A stretch of DNA of 64,000 bases from Lepidodermella squamata (taxonomy: Eukaryota > Gastrotricha). Both the position numbers and the translations under genes were made by a program. Below the pieces are notes generated by a model. That model had not been told where the DNA came from. It searched no databases and was given only the letters and a program-made list of their open reading frames with translations. Of the stretch, positions 22,606 to 32,854 are shown piece by piece. The stretch's first letter is position 1; the number at the start of each line of letters is the position of its first letter. The stretch covers positions 806,001 through 870,000 of the forward strand of contig JBLDXI010000064.1 of assembly GCA_047495785.1 (NCBI GenBank), written 5' to 3'.

Positions 22606-22858
22606 CATATTTCATCGTCTACGTCGCAGGATACGTGCCGGTGACAGTCCACAGCATCCATTACTTTTGGTACCGCAAGCTGCAGCATTTCAACGCCAGT
22701 GGGGACCCACTCAAGTACGGCCAAGTGGGCCTGATTCTCTAAGTGATTCTGTCAGCATTGTTCGATTTATATACGTTGACGCGATTCGGTGCGATAAGTG
22801 GCGTGCATTTGCGATGCCAAAGTCAGCGGGATTGCGAATAGGCCCAACGACAAAATAA
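22606..22858 (+). pseudogene. GPCR 3' relic (TM6 to C-terminus)
   Basis: Closely matches 17118-17390 of GPCR 1: FIVYVAGYVPVTV, the YFWYRKLQHFNASGD loop, then a stop in the TM7 region, a small deletion, and the tail ending in GLRIGPT. Its 3'-untranslated sequence continues on the far side of the inserted retrotransposon, after 23581. Confidence 0.85.
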
Positions 22859-22867
22859 TCAGAATAA

Positions 22868-23569
22868 TGAACAAATGAACAAATGAACAAATGAAAATGT
22901 TTTATTTTACGTCCACCTTCGGCTAAAAGTGATGGTAATATATATACAAGCCTTGCCCGTGAGGGTTTAGGGGACGGCTGACGACGAGAGATCAGCTTCA
23001 GGAACAGTCGCGAACCATCTGCTTTTTCTCATGAATTCATAATTTTCTATACTGTTACATATTGTAGTAGCTGCCATTCTTCCCGGTCTCTAGCTGTTAC
23101 TTCCGCCAATTCTAAATCCGCAATTTTGTGAATTTCGATGCGTCGCATCAATAAGGTTGATTTACGGGGTCGCCCTCGTTTTTTAGGTTCATTAGGATCC
23201 CTGATACGTTTTTCATGTATATAAAAAATTCCGATTTTTAGAAGGCTTCTTCGGAGGCAGTCAGACCATCGGGTTGGCGGCCTGCCGCGAGGCAAGTACC
23301 AACTCGGGTCGACTGCTTTCCAATAATACATAATACTCGTGAGACTTTCAGGGTCATATTCGTCCTGTCGAATTATATGGCCAAAATATTTCAGACAACA
23401 TTTTTCAATCAATTTACTCAATTCCATTACGTCGCAGATCAGTCTAATATCAACATTAGGAATATAATCTGTCCTAAACAGACCCATAATTGTTCTAAGC
23501 CATCGCATAAAGGTGACATTTAACCTTTGCTCTTGTTGGGTGGTCAGGTTCCAGGTTTCGCAGGTTTTC
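22868..23569 (-). mobile_element. 5'-truncated RTE-like insertion with a 12-bp target duplication
   Basis: The minus-strand frame 23508-23047 matches the RT C-terminal region of the 51894 copy: MRWLRTI, YFGHIIRQDEY, SWYLPRGRPPTRWSD and DREEWQL. Upstream homology reaches about 23569. The 3' untranslated sequence (around CCCTAAACCCTCACGGG) is shared with 53904-53925, and the end is a short (TTCATTTG)n tail. TAATCAGAATAA flanks both sides (22856-22867 and 23570-23581). This is a clean target-primed insertion into a GPCR relic. Confidence 0.9.
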
Positions 23570-23651
23570 TAATCAGAATAAGAATAGTAATAATGAACTC
23601 AGGTCGGATTCTTGTTGAGTCTGGCATGGTCTGGCAAGGCGGTCGATAGAT

Positions 23652-23690
23652 ATGGCGAACTGCATGGCTATTAAATATTCAACAGCGTTT
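23652..23690 (+). promoter_or_regulatory. Conserved upstream block of channel gene 1
   Basis: Contains GGCGAACTGCATGGC followed by TATTAAATATTCAACA. The same block precedes channel genes 2 (26403-26435) and 3 (30548-30580) at roughly 90-140 bp before the start codon. A weaker GTTAATTATT match precedes gene 4 at about 38099. Confidence 0.5.
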
Positions 23691-23775
23691 CGCAGCTTAT
23701 TCGCTGAGAGACAGCTTTTCTAACAAGAAACGAGCATGGAGGAGTCCGCAAAAAACGAGTCAAATTTCCAGCAGC

Positions 23776-25480
23776 ATGATAAATCTGTTATGTGGTCTAA
23801 GCTATGCTACTGTTGCCGTCCTCGTTCGTTTGTCATCAGCTCAGGATGATGTAACTTCAATAACGGAAGTCAGCAGTAGTTACTTTCCTCCGGGCGAGCT
23901 CTTCTCACAAGAACTCATCCAACGCTGCAATTTGAAGACTAAAACGCGCCCTTCACGTGATCACGACGAACCCGTTGCCGTCACTGTCGATACGTACCCT
24001 TACCGATTCTGCGGCATTTTTGACAAGGAACAAACGTGAGCTATTATTAACAACGCCTTCGCCAAAGTCCCAACAAAACTGTGGCATGGATTTGATTTGA
24101 TTTGGTAAATCACAGGTCTTTGTAAATCTATCATTTCAAATCGAATCCCCAAAACATCCATGGGAAATCAATCAAACCACATCAAATCTTTCACATAGGG
24201 CAATATATAAGAATCATGGTAAAAATATCTGAGGATTCTTACGAATTGTAATCCTGGTTTTAGCTGAATGAGTCTGAAAGGGGATGAATAGCACCAGGCT
24301 TTGGAAAACGAGTGTTTTCAAGTCAAATGTGAGTTCTCCTGTTCAGTAGCAGGGGGATTTCCGAGAGTTCTGATTTCTCTAAATCAGCAGTAAATCAAGT
24401 GGGCCAAATCTAAATCAAATCAAATCAAAGTTTCTGCAACAAAATTATTCAAAAGGTACTCGATGATAATTGAATTCGATTTCACGTGGCATCACCCGTG
24501 TGCGCAATGGAGCGTGAATGATAGCCGGCTGCGGCTTTTCGAACTGTCTGCCTCCGAATGCTGGTACCCGCGAGTTCAACACAGCAATGCAAATGATGAC
24601 ATATCGAAGCTGTTCAGGTGACAGATTCGTTATCACAATAAATTCCAATTCATGGTTTCTTTTTTTAGCTCGGTAGAACCAATCGGCAAAATGTTTCTGT
24701 ACAGCGATGGGCGCCTGATGTTGCCGGTTGTCTTGGAAGTCAATTCTTTTTGCCAATTGAAGTTTTACATCTATTAGTTCCTAATCTGCTGCTTCATTTT
24801 TTTCGTGCAGACTGTTGAAATTCCCCTTCGATACTCAAAACTGCCGAGTGGAGATTGAATCGTGGTACCTTGCGCCCGAGGTTCGCCTGAAATTGCCAGA
24901 GAATCATACCGATCTCAACGACAGAATCGCAGATGATTTTATATCAGCGAACGACATTTGGGAGTTGGTTGGCACCAACGCCAGTGTCATAATTCATTCG
25001 TACAGTGGCGATGCAGCAGGCGACGAATACTACCGCGTGATATACGAGTTCAGCTACCGGCGCAAATCGGCGTCGTACATCATGAACATATTCCTGCCGA
25101 GCTTCGCGCTGCTCTCGCTGATGCTCTCCGTGTGGGTGATGCCGCCCGAGCACCCGGACCGCCCCGGCTTCTGCATGACCGTCGTGCTCGCCTACACCGT
25201 TCTGCTGTCCATAGTTGCAGACTCGCTGCCGAAAACCTCCGAGCTCAGCTACACGCTCATCTTCATGGGCGCGCAGATGGTCATCGGCTGCGTGTGCACC
25301 ATCTACGCTTTGGTGACATGCCAACTGGCGAATATACCGATGTTCAAGAAGCGAAAATTTAAACTTGGCATGATCAAGTTGACGCTCATTCATGCGATTG
25401 ACGCTGCTTTCTTCGTTTTCCTTCTTATAGCGAGTGCGCTGATGAGCGTTGTCATATTCTATCGCATGATGATGTCTTGA
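23776..25480 (+). CDS. Cys-loop ligand-gated ion channel subunit 1
   Basis: Exons 23776-24035, 24456-24617, 24669-24761 and 24811-25480 join in frame to 394 aa. A signal peptide (about 1-22) is followed by the extracellular domain with TKTRP in exon 1 and the ECWYPRVQHSN box in exon 2. Exon 3 joins exon 4 to make C-QLKLLKFPFDTQN-C, a canonical 13-residue Cys-loop. M1 starts near residue 260, and M2 carries VLLSIVADSLPKTSE. M3 and M4 are separated by only about 20 residues. No vicinal Cys pair is seen in loop C, so it is non-alpha-type. No P-A-R precedes M2, so anion selectivity is not supported. The donor of intron 3 (GTTTTA) is weak. AATAAA is at 25528. The ligand is unknown. Confidence 0.88.
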
Positions 25481-25533
25481 ATGAATCTTCATATTCTTTT
25501 GGAAATTAGAAACAATATCAATCCTTAAATAAA

Positions 25534-25921
25534 GATGGAACCGCCTGATGGCACTGGAAGAGTCGCCGTTCAATATTTGGTCGAACATTGAAAAATGGAA
25601 ACAGATTACATATTGCCATGATTCAATACTCAAGTTGGCCTTCCTTCAAAATCACCGAGCGGTTGATGCTTCTCCAGATCCTTGTTGCTGTTATGCTATT
25701 TGACAGAGCTCAGTTCCAGTGTTTTCGGCTTCCAGGGGGATGACGGTTCATCGTAAAACTCTTAACAATGCGGTGGGCCCTGCAAATTTGTCTGATTTCC
25801 AAAGCTGATTTTTTATTAGCTCAGATTACTGCGATGGAGAGCAAACGTAAGGGGCTTTTGTTAAAGTCACTTCGACAGGGCTTGGGAGTAGACTTCTCTC
25901 CTCTATTGATTAAGCGTAGCG
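25534..25921. other. Intergenic, no recognised feature
   Basis: Short spacer between channel 1 and a GPCR relic. Confidence 0.4.
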
Positions 25922-26300
25922 TTAACTGAACCATTCGGGAAGCTTTCCGAAAGATCCGAGCAGCTCGCTTGCGATTACGAGGAGGAAGGTGAGTAGCACC
26001 GAAGAAGATTCTTCATCGCTAACCGCTACGCGCCGCTGATGGCGTGTGTCATTCGGTACTTTTCCGACGACGAGCCGATCTATTTCATCTATTTCAACGC
26101 CAATTGGGATCTTCCTTATGTACGACGTATGCTTGATTCTTGTAATCACCCTGCCCGCTGCGTGTCATTATACAAACGGTGAAGGCAGGATTCTCCGAAT
26201 TCGATATCTCCACCCGATTGATGGGTGCAAGCAGATGGCGTGAATATGCTCTGCTAAGGTTGGATGAATTGCGAATAGACCTAGCTAGAAAGTAGTAACT
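25922..26300 (+). pseudogene. GPCR exon 2 relic (TM5 end to C-terminus)
   Basis: EAFRKIRAARLRLRGGR matches the loop after TM5 in the intact receptors. FFIANRYAPL matches the TM6 start. Near 26180-26285 the frame TVKAGFSEFDIS...WREYALLRLDELRID matches the TLKPG tail of GPCR 1. Frames are broken. A homologous relic lies in the same place upstream of channel 3 (30080-30440), so the relic-channel pair was duplicated as a unit. Confidence 0.7.
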
Positions 26301-26402
26301 GCTTGATTGGCACAGCGAAAATATCAATACATTTCCAATAAACTCAGATCAACTCTAAGATTTAACTCAGCTGCGTTTTGCAGTTTGAGGCGAGTAAAAC
26401 AT

Positions 26403-26435
26403 GGCGAATTTCATGGCTGTTAATTATTCAACACC
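26403..26435 (+). promoter_or_regulatory. Conserved upstream block of channel gene 2
   Basis: GGCGAATTTCATGGCTGTTAATTATTCAACA-type sequence, matching the blocks before channels 1 and 3. Confidence 0.5.
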
Positions 26436-26471
26436 ACATCACGGCTTCTCGCAGCCGATCCCATGATTGAC

Positions 26472-26481
26472 ACCTATATAA
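26472..26481 (+). promoter_or_regulatory. TATA box of channel gene 2
   Basis: CTATATAAAAGC lies about 65 nt before the start codon at 26539. The sequence at this place is degenerate in channel 3. Confidence 0.55.
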
Positions 26482-26538
26482 AAGCTTACGAGAAATGCAA
26501 AAGATTTTCCAAAAACAAACGACACTAAAATTCTCAGC

Positions 26539-27873
26539 ATGCAGTGCTGTCTTCTTAGCTGTGTCTTGGCGGTTTCTGCCATTGTTTTTTCGTCATCAGC
26601 TGCTCAGGATGATGGCACTTCAAACAGCAGCTACTCTCCACCAGGCGAGGCCTTCACGCAATCAGTGATCAAACGCTGCGATTTGAAGACCAAAACCCGC
26701 CCATCGCTCGGTTATGACGATGCAGTCATCGTCACAGTCGACTCGTACCCGTACCGATTCTCCGGAATTTACGACAAGGAACAAACGTAAGCCATTCAGC
26801 ATTCTCGCGACATCAATTACTAAGTTCATTTGCTGTCAAAGGTACTCGATGATAATTGAATTCGATTTCACGTGGCCTCACCCATGTGCGCAATGGAGCG
26901 TGAATGAAAGCCGTCTGCGGTCGTTCGAACTGCCTGCCTCCGAATGCTGGTATCCGCGAGTTCAACACACGAATGCAAATGATGACATATCGAAGCTTTA
27001 CAAGTGAATTGATTATGAATGGTCTTTTTAACTAATTATACCTATATCATTTCAAGCTCGGTCGAACCAGCCGGAAAGCTGTTTGTCACCAGCGACGGTG
27101 ACATGATACTGCCGGTTGTTTTGGGAGTCAATTCTTTCTGCCTATTGAAGTACCATTGGCCTATTGAGATCCCACTGTGTTATCTAAACTATTTTTATTG
27201 CAGGCTGGTGAAATTCCCCTTTGATACTCAAAACTGCCGCGTGGAGATTGAATCGTGGTACACAGCACCCGACGTTCGTCTGCAATTGCCAGAGAATCAG
27301 ACCGATCTCAACGACAGAATCGCCAACAATTTCATATCAGCCAATGATATTTGGGAGCTCACGGCAACTAATGCCAGCGTTGCTATCCATTCTTACAGTG
27401 GCGATGCAAAAGGCGAGAGGTACTACCGCGTGATTTACGAGTTCAGCTACCGTCGCAAATCGGCGTCGTACATCATGAACATTTTCCTGCCGAGCTTCGC
27501 GCTGCTATCGCTGATGCTCTCCGTGTGGGTGATGCCGCCCGAGCACCCGGACCGCCCCGGCTTCTGCATGACCGTCGTGCTCGCCTACACCGTTCTGCTG
27601 TCCATAGTTGCAGACTCGCTGCCGAAAACCTCCGAGCTCAGCTACACGCTCATCTTCATGGGCGCGCAGATGGTCATCGGCTGCGTGTGCACCATCTACG
27701 CTTTGGTGACATGCCAACTGGCGAATATACCGATGTTCAAGAAGCGGAAATTTAAATGCCGAAATATCAAACTGACGCTCATTGAAGCGATTGATGTTGA
27801 ATTTTTCGTTTTTCTTCTCACATCGTGTGCGATTACGAATGCTATTATTCTCTACCGCATGATAACGCCGTGA
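26539..27873 (+). CDS. Cys-loop ligand-gated ion channel subunit 2
   Basis: Exons 26539-26786, 26842-27003, 27057-27149 and 27204-27873 give 390 aa, with introns of 53-55 nt. It has a signal peptide ending near SSSAAQ, then YSPPGEAFTQ, TKTRP and ECWYPRVQHTN. The 13-residue Cys-loop is C-LLKLVKFPFDTQN-C. M1-M3 are nearly identical to the other three genes. The M3-M4 loop is about 20 residues and M4 is divergent. N-glycosylation sites (ENQT, NAS) are conserved in the extracellular domain. Same ligand uncertainty as for subunit 1. Preceded by a TATA box and a shared upstream block. Confidence 0.92.
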
Positions 27874-28429
27874 GAAGAAATTTACAGGCGTTTGTTGGTA
27901 ATTTGAAAAAAGCTATTGTCAATAAGCATTTTTAAGGTTACAGGGAAGCCGGGCGGTAGGGCGGCCAAAAACTACTTGGCGGGCCACCATTGAAAATTAC
28001 CTGTGCAACATGGGGCTGAGCTGGGGATCGGCTCAGGTCTTGGCCAGGGACCGGGACTAGTGGAGAAGAACATGCGAGGAGGCAGTGCGCCCCGCTAGGG
28101 AACTAAACTGATACTACTACCGGAGTCGAGATGCAACTCGCTGATTGCGCTGATGCTCAAAGTAATCATGAATGATGAATGATTTCATAGCCTCTTGAAT
28201 TTATAAAACTATTGAATGAACTATTGAGTCAGTGTGCTATCAAATGCTGATTTTTAAGTAGGTCGAATTACTTCGATGAACAGCACATTTTCGGGGATAT
28301 CTCACTTGCACTTGCACTTGCCAAGTCATATATAAGAGTAGCCTTTTCTCTATGCGATTCATCACAATAGGAAGGTAAGATTCAGCGTAGCGTAAAGCCA
28401 TTCGGAAAGTATTGGCAACAGCACCAGCG
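27874..28429. other. Intergenic, no recognised feature
   Basis: No gene or repeat recognised before the dispersed element that begins near 28430. Confidence 0.4.
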
Positions 28430-29834
28430 TAGCTGCTACAGTAGCGCCGGGGGAACCCATTGTACACCTTTCCGTAAATTCCGTTAATAGGCTGTAGTCG
28501 ACAAGCAGCTTGACGAGTCGACAACTATGGCGCCGTCGCCGAGAGGAGAAGGGTCCGTATTTCGGTCCCGGGTCCAAAAATGAGACTTCGTCGATGCACT
28601 TGATGCATGGAAGCCAGCCCAAAACTAGCATCATTTCTCAAACCAACAGCGGCGTCTAAAGCAAGTATAAAACTTTCGCCCCATTGTCAGACGGAAAAAC
28701 CAGACGGAAAGTGTCAGATGCTTCCGATCACCTTGTACCTAGTAATTTGTTGTTAGCAAAGTCGTAAAATCGCGACAAATTAAAATCACGGCAGATTTGG
28801 TTTTTATATGAGAGCACGGGAAATGCTCGGTAATAGCCGGCAAGTATGCGGTGAAAAAGAGCTCGAGTCGCCGCAACACCCTCGTCGAGATCGTAGGCAA
28901 TGAAGTTGCGCGGGGCAGCTCGTTCAGAAACCGTGTGATTCGAAGCTCCGTCAACAATACAACGAGTCAACGATACGCTCTCGTTTTTCTCCACTCAGGG
29001 CCCTATCGGACCGAATTCCGAATTCGTTCGTCGATTTGAGCGTATCACAAAATGTCATTGAGTTCCAGGAGCATTGCATCAACAAGGACGTATTTGATTT
29101 GAGTATGCGGCGAGAAATACATGTCGCTAAGATTTACGGCCCTCGACTTCCAGATTATTGTTCCTCCGATTCAGACACTGATAAACTAGAGCTCTATTCG
29201 CGGCTTTCATTGTTACTCCGTAATAGTTTCAGAGACCCGAAGGGGTTTCTTGGCAAACAGGATTCAGCTATTCCTGCTTTTCGTCATTGGGAAAATTGCA
29301 ATTCATTAGACTCGGATCTAAGACTAGACATCGATTCGGACACTTGCTGATCGTCCATTAAAGATTAGAGATGGAGACATTTTTACGAAGTCTTACAAAC
29401 GTTTGCCGTGAAAGCCTCATAAAACTGCGGCAAAATTAGCATTAAATACGTGCGGGGCAGTAGCTCGTTCAAAAACCGTATGCTTCGATGCCCCGGAATC
29501 AACGATTTCCACTTTCATTGCTCTGAGGCAACCATGGCGTTGCCAGGAGATGTGTCTGCATCAAACTCGGTCCCAACCAATTAGGCTTTAACGGTGTTTT
29601 CCTCGACAGTCGTGGCCGAAATTAGACGCGCGGAGGTCGGCTTGCTGCGTTGCTGCTGCCGTTTCTGATGGTTGTCTCTCTGAGCAACGGAAGTCGAAAT
29701 CGTTGATTCCGGAGCATCGAAGCATACGGTTTTTGAAAGAGCTACTGCCCCGCACGTATTTAATGCTAATTTTGCCGCAGTTTTACGAGGCTTTCACGGC
29801 AAACGTTTGTAAGACTTCGTAAAAATTCGGCAAG
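28430..29834. mobile_element. Dispersed element with foldback arms
   Basis: 29377-29503 and 29703-29830 are near-perfect inverted repeats of about 125 bp, sharing CATACGGTTTTTGAA and GCCGCAGTTTTA-type sequence. A third partial arm lies near 28905-28955. 28430-28570 and 29330-29500 both recur, in reverse, at 4693-5025. No transposase was recognised; a 104-codon frame at 29036-29350 has no domain I can name. Confidence 0.7.
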
Positions 29835-29869
29835 CGGCTAGAAAAGCTGCAGTAAAACACATGGGTTCT

Positions 29870-29945
29870 CAACGAGCTGTCCTGCACCACTTACGCTACT
29901 GTAAAACGGCAAAACTGCAATACAGTATTACTGTATTAAGGTTCC
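29870..29945. repeat. Small TAC-word patch
   Basis: TACTGTAAAAC, ATACAGTATTACTGTATTAAG and similar words lie just after the foldback element. Confidence 0.35.
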
Positions 29946-30079
29946 AGTGGCTAGTGGTTGGAATGACTTCTTTTTTTAGCTGTGGAGTGATGTAGGCGGG
30001 TAGTCAAGCCTCGCACACACATTGCGCATGGGTGCATACAAACAAACAAAGAAACAACGATTTCCACGACACGAATGGC

Positions 30080-30440
30080 GACAGTACGGGGGTTCCCCCG
30101 GCATTCCGAACGATGCGACCAACTCGCTTCGGGTTGCGAGGAGCACGCAGAGTATATGACGAAATAGTGATCTTCGTCGCTAACCGCTACACGCCACTGA
30201 CGGCTTATTACATTCGTCAACATCATATTCAGCGGCGAGCAGATCAATGTCAACGCCAATGAGAACCAACTCAAGTGCGACAAACTCTATGCTTGATTCT
30301 TGCAATCACTCTGCCCGCTGCCTAACTTTATGTAAAGGCTGAAGCCAAGATTCGACGGGTGCAAGATGACTTTCTCATTCGCTCTGCTAAACTCAGGCAT
30401 ATTGCGAATACGCTCAGCGAAGGAATAATAACTGCTTGAT
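30080..30440 (+). pseudogene. GPCR exon 2 relic, duplicate of the one at 25922
   Basis: AFRTMRPTRFGLRGAR and IFVANRYTPLTAYYIR match the TM5-TM6 region of the 25922 relic, followed by remnants of the C-terminal tail. Frames are broken. Confidence 0.65.
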
Positions 30441-30547
30441 TGGCAGGAGTGGCAGAACGAATTCAGCTGCGTTTTTGGATTTAATTTAGTTCTAATCGTA
30501 AGGCGAATGAAACGAGAAAGGATCGATAACTGAGGCAGGCAGAAAAA

Positions 30548-30580
30548 GGCGAAATGCATGGCCGTTAATTATTCAACATC
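30548..30580 (+). promoter_or_regulatory. Conserved upstream block of channel gene 3
   Basis: GGCGAAATGCATGGC followed by CGTTAATTATTCAACA, about 110-140 nt before the start codon at 30689. Confidence 0.5.
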
Positions 30581-30688
30581 ATATCTCGGCTTGTTCCAGC
30601 CGATCCCGTGATTGACACCTGAATGCATGTAAGCTTATGGAAAATGCAAACGAGAGTCCATAAAAATAAACGAATCGAAATTCACAGC

Positions 30689-32032
30689 ATGCAGCCGAGT
30701 TGTCTTACCTGTGTCTTGGCGGTTTCTGTCATTGTTCTTTCGTCATCAGCAGCTCAGGACGATGGCACTTCACTGTTGGAAAGCAACAGCAGCTACTCTC
30801 CACCAGGCGAGGCCTTCACACAATCGTTGATCAAACGCTGCGATTTGAAGACCAAAACCCGCCCATCGCTCGGTTATGACGATGCAGTCATCGTCACAGT
30901 CGACTCGTACCCGTACCGATTCTCCGGAATTTACGACAAGGAACAAAAGTAAGCCATTCAGCATTCTCGCGGCATCAATTACTAAGCTTATTTACTGCCA
31001 AAGGTACTCGATGATAATGGAATTTGCTCTCACGTGGCCTCACCCATGTGCGCAATGGAGCGCGAATGCTAGCCGGCTGCGGCTTTTCGAACTGCCTGCC
31101 TCCGAATGCTGGTATCCGCGAGTTCAACACAGCAATGCAAATGACGACGTATCGAAGCTTTACAAGTGAACCAATTATAAATGGCCTTTTCAACTAGTTA
31201 TAAGTACCTATCATTTTCAGCTCGATAGAAGCAGCCGCAGCTCTGTATGTCACCAGCAACGGTGACGTACAACTGCCGGTGGTTCTGGAAGTCAACTCTT
31301 TCTGCCTATTGAAGTACCGCAAACTGAGATGCCGCTGTGTTGTGCAACTTTTTTTATTTCAGGCTGCTGAAATTCCCCTTCGATATTCAACACTGTCGCG
31401 TCGAAATCGAATCGTGGCACACAGCATCCGAAGTTCGCCTGCAACTGCCAAAAAATCAGACCGATCTCAACGACAGAATCGCCGACGATTTTATTTCAGC
31501 CAGTGATATTTGGGAGCTCATGGCAACTAATGCCAGCGTTGTTATCTATTCGTACAGAGGCGATGCAGATGGCGAAAGGTACTACCGCGTGATTTACGAG
31601 TTCAGCTACCGTCGCAAATCTGCTTCGTACATCATGAACATATTCCTGCCCAGCTTCGCACTCCTCTCGCTGATGCTCTCCGTGTGGGTGATGCCGCCGG
31701 AGCACCCGGACCGCCCCGGCTTCTGCATGACCGTCGTGCTCGCCTACACTGTCCTGCTGTCCATTGTCTCGGACTCGCTGCCGAAAACCTCCGAGCTCAG
31801 CTACACGCTCATCTTCATGGGCGCGCAAATGGTCATCGGCTGCGTGTGCACCATCTACGCTTTGGTGACCTGCCAACTGGCGAATATCCCAATGTTCAAG
31901 AAGCGGAAGTATAAAATTGGAAAAATCAAGTTGACTCTCATTCAAGCTGTTGATGTGACGTTTTTCGCTTTTCTTATCGTAGCGAGTTCAGTTATAAATG
32001 TTGTAATTCTCTACGACATGATAACGCCTTGA
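30689..32032 (+). CDS. Cys-loop ligand-gated ion channel subunit 3
   Basis: Exons 30689-30948, 31004-31165, 31221-31313 and 31363-32032 give 394 aa. An upstream in-frame ATG (30623) exists, but 30689 gives MQPSCLTCVLAVSV, a signal peptide like that of subunit 2. Subunit 2 is its closest paralogue. Cys-loop C-LLKLLKFPFDIQH-C; M2 contains VLLSIVSDSLPKTSE, with Ser where the others have Ala. The M3-M4 loop is short (IPMFKKRKYKIGKIKLT). The gene shares its upstream GPCR relic with subunit 2, showing duplication of a unit of about 2 kb. Confidence 0.92.
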
Positions 32033-32854
32033 ATGACGAATTTGCACAGCAGACAATGATACTGATGAATGCTTCATCAAGTTATTTAACTGCAACTAAA
32101 CCCCATGAATAATTGTTGGACTTTGTCTTTGATAAAAAAAATCATTTCAAATACTTTTAATGTAGACTTAGTTCTATCATTTTCACCGTAGGAAGCGATA
32201 GTTTTTTCCACTTGGCGTCGTGATTACTAGTACGCAGCATCTGTTATTGTGTTGGAATTATCTCACTCTATTACGCCGCGCATTCAAGCGGGATAAGTTC
32301 AACTCTTAAGCAATTGAGCAGAAAAAGCAAATCGGCATTGTTTAGTATGTGTGGAAATGGTGCTAAAAGTAAATTTTATATCGTTTTTCAAATTGATTCT
32401 CTGAAAGCGTGCTAGCAGGGGCAGGAGGTTCTTCGTCTCACATCCTGCTAGAAATGTTTTTTTCGCACTAAATTGCGCACCTCCGATCGGAAATTGAACT
32501 CAGACTCAGTTCAAATCGTGCCATTTTTTACTGCTAAAACTCACAGCATCTGTAGAAACTCACAGAGAAAAACGGTGTTCTGACGTCACACTGATTTCAA
32601 GCTGTAAGCGGATCAATATTTACACTATACAAAATAACAGCTGCATTGCTGTATGCATGTGATTTCAGTCCTTGATCTCGGTCATCAACACAAGTGTTTT
32701 TCACGAATTTTGAACATACACGTTGATGTCAGCTGATCTGCCGCCGGAATGCATTTCCCCACATGTCACCATGTGTTCTTTCCTGTCGATCGCAATTACA
32801 ATGATGGATGCGCAGAAGATGAGTCTTTCACGCCGATAGCGAATGCACGCAGTC
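32033..32854. other. Intergenic, no recognised feature
   Basis: AT-rich spacer between channel 3 and GPCR 4. No repeat or reading frame that I can support. Confidence 0.4.

Noticed and set aside
24944-25633. Long minus-strand frame over channel 1, with similar ones over channels 2-4
   Set aside because: They overlap the conserved GC-rich M1-M3 exon, and their shared sequence (His/Gly-rich) follows from the conserved sense strand. No domain or splice logic.
29036-29350. 104-codon frame in the dispersed element as a transposase
   Set aside because: No DDE, zinc-finger or other domain is recognisable, and the frame lies in repeat DNA.
23776-32032. Prokaryotic origin of the channels, suggested by the tiny M3-M4 loop
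   Set aside because: All genes have three conserved introns, signal peptides and a canonical Cys-loop, and resemble animal nicotinic-type extracellular domains. Loop shortening within animals is simpler.
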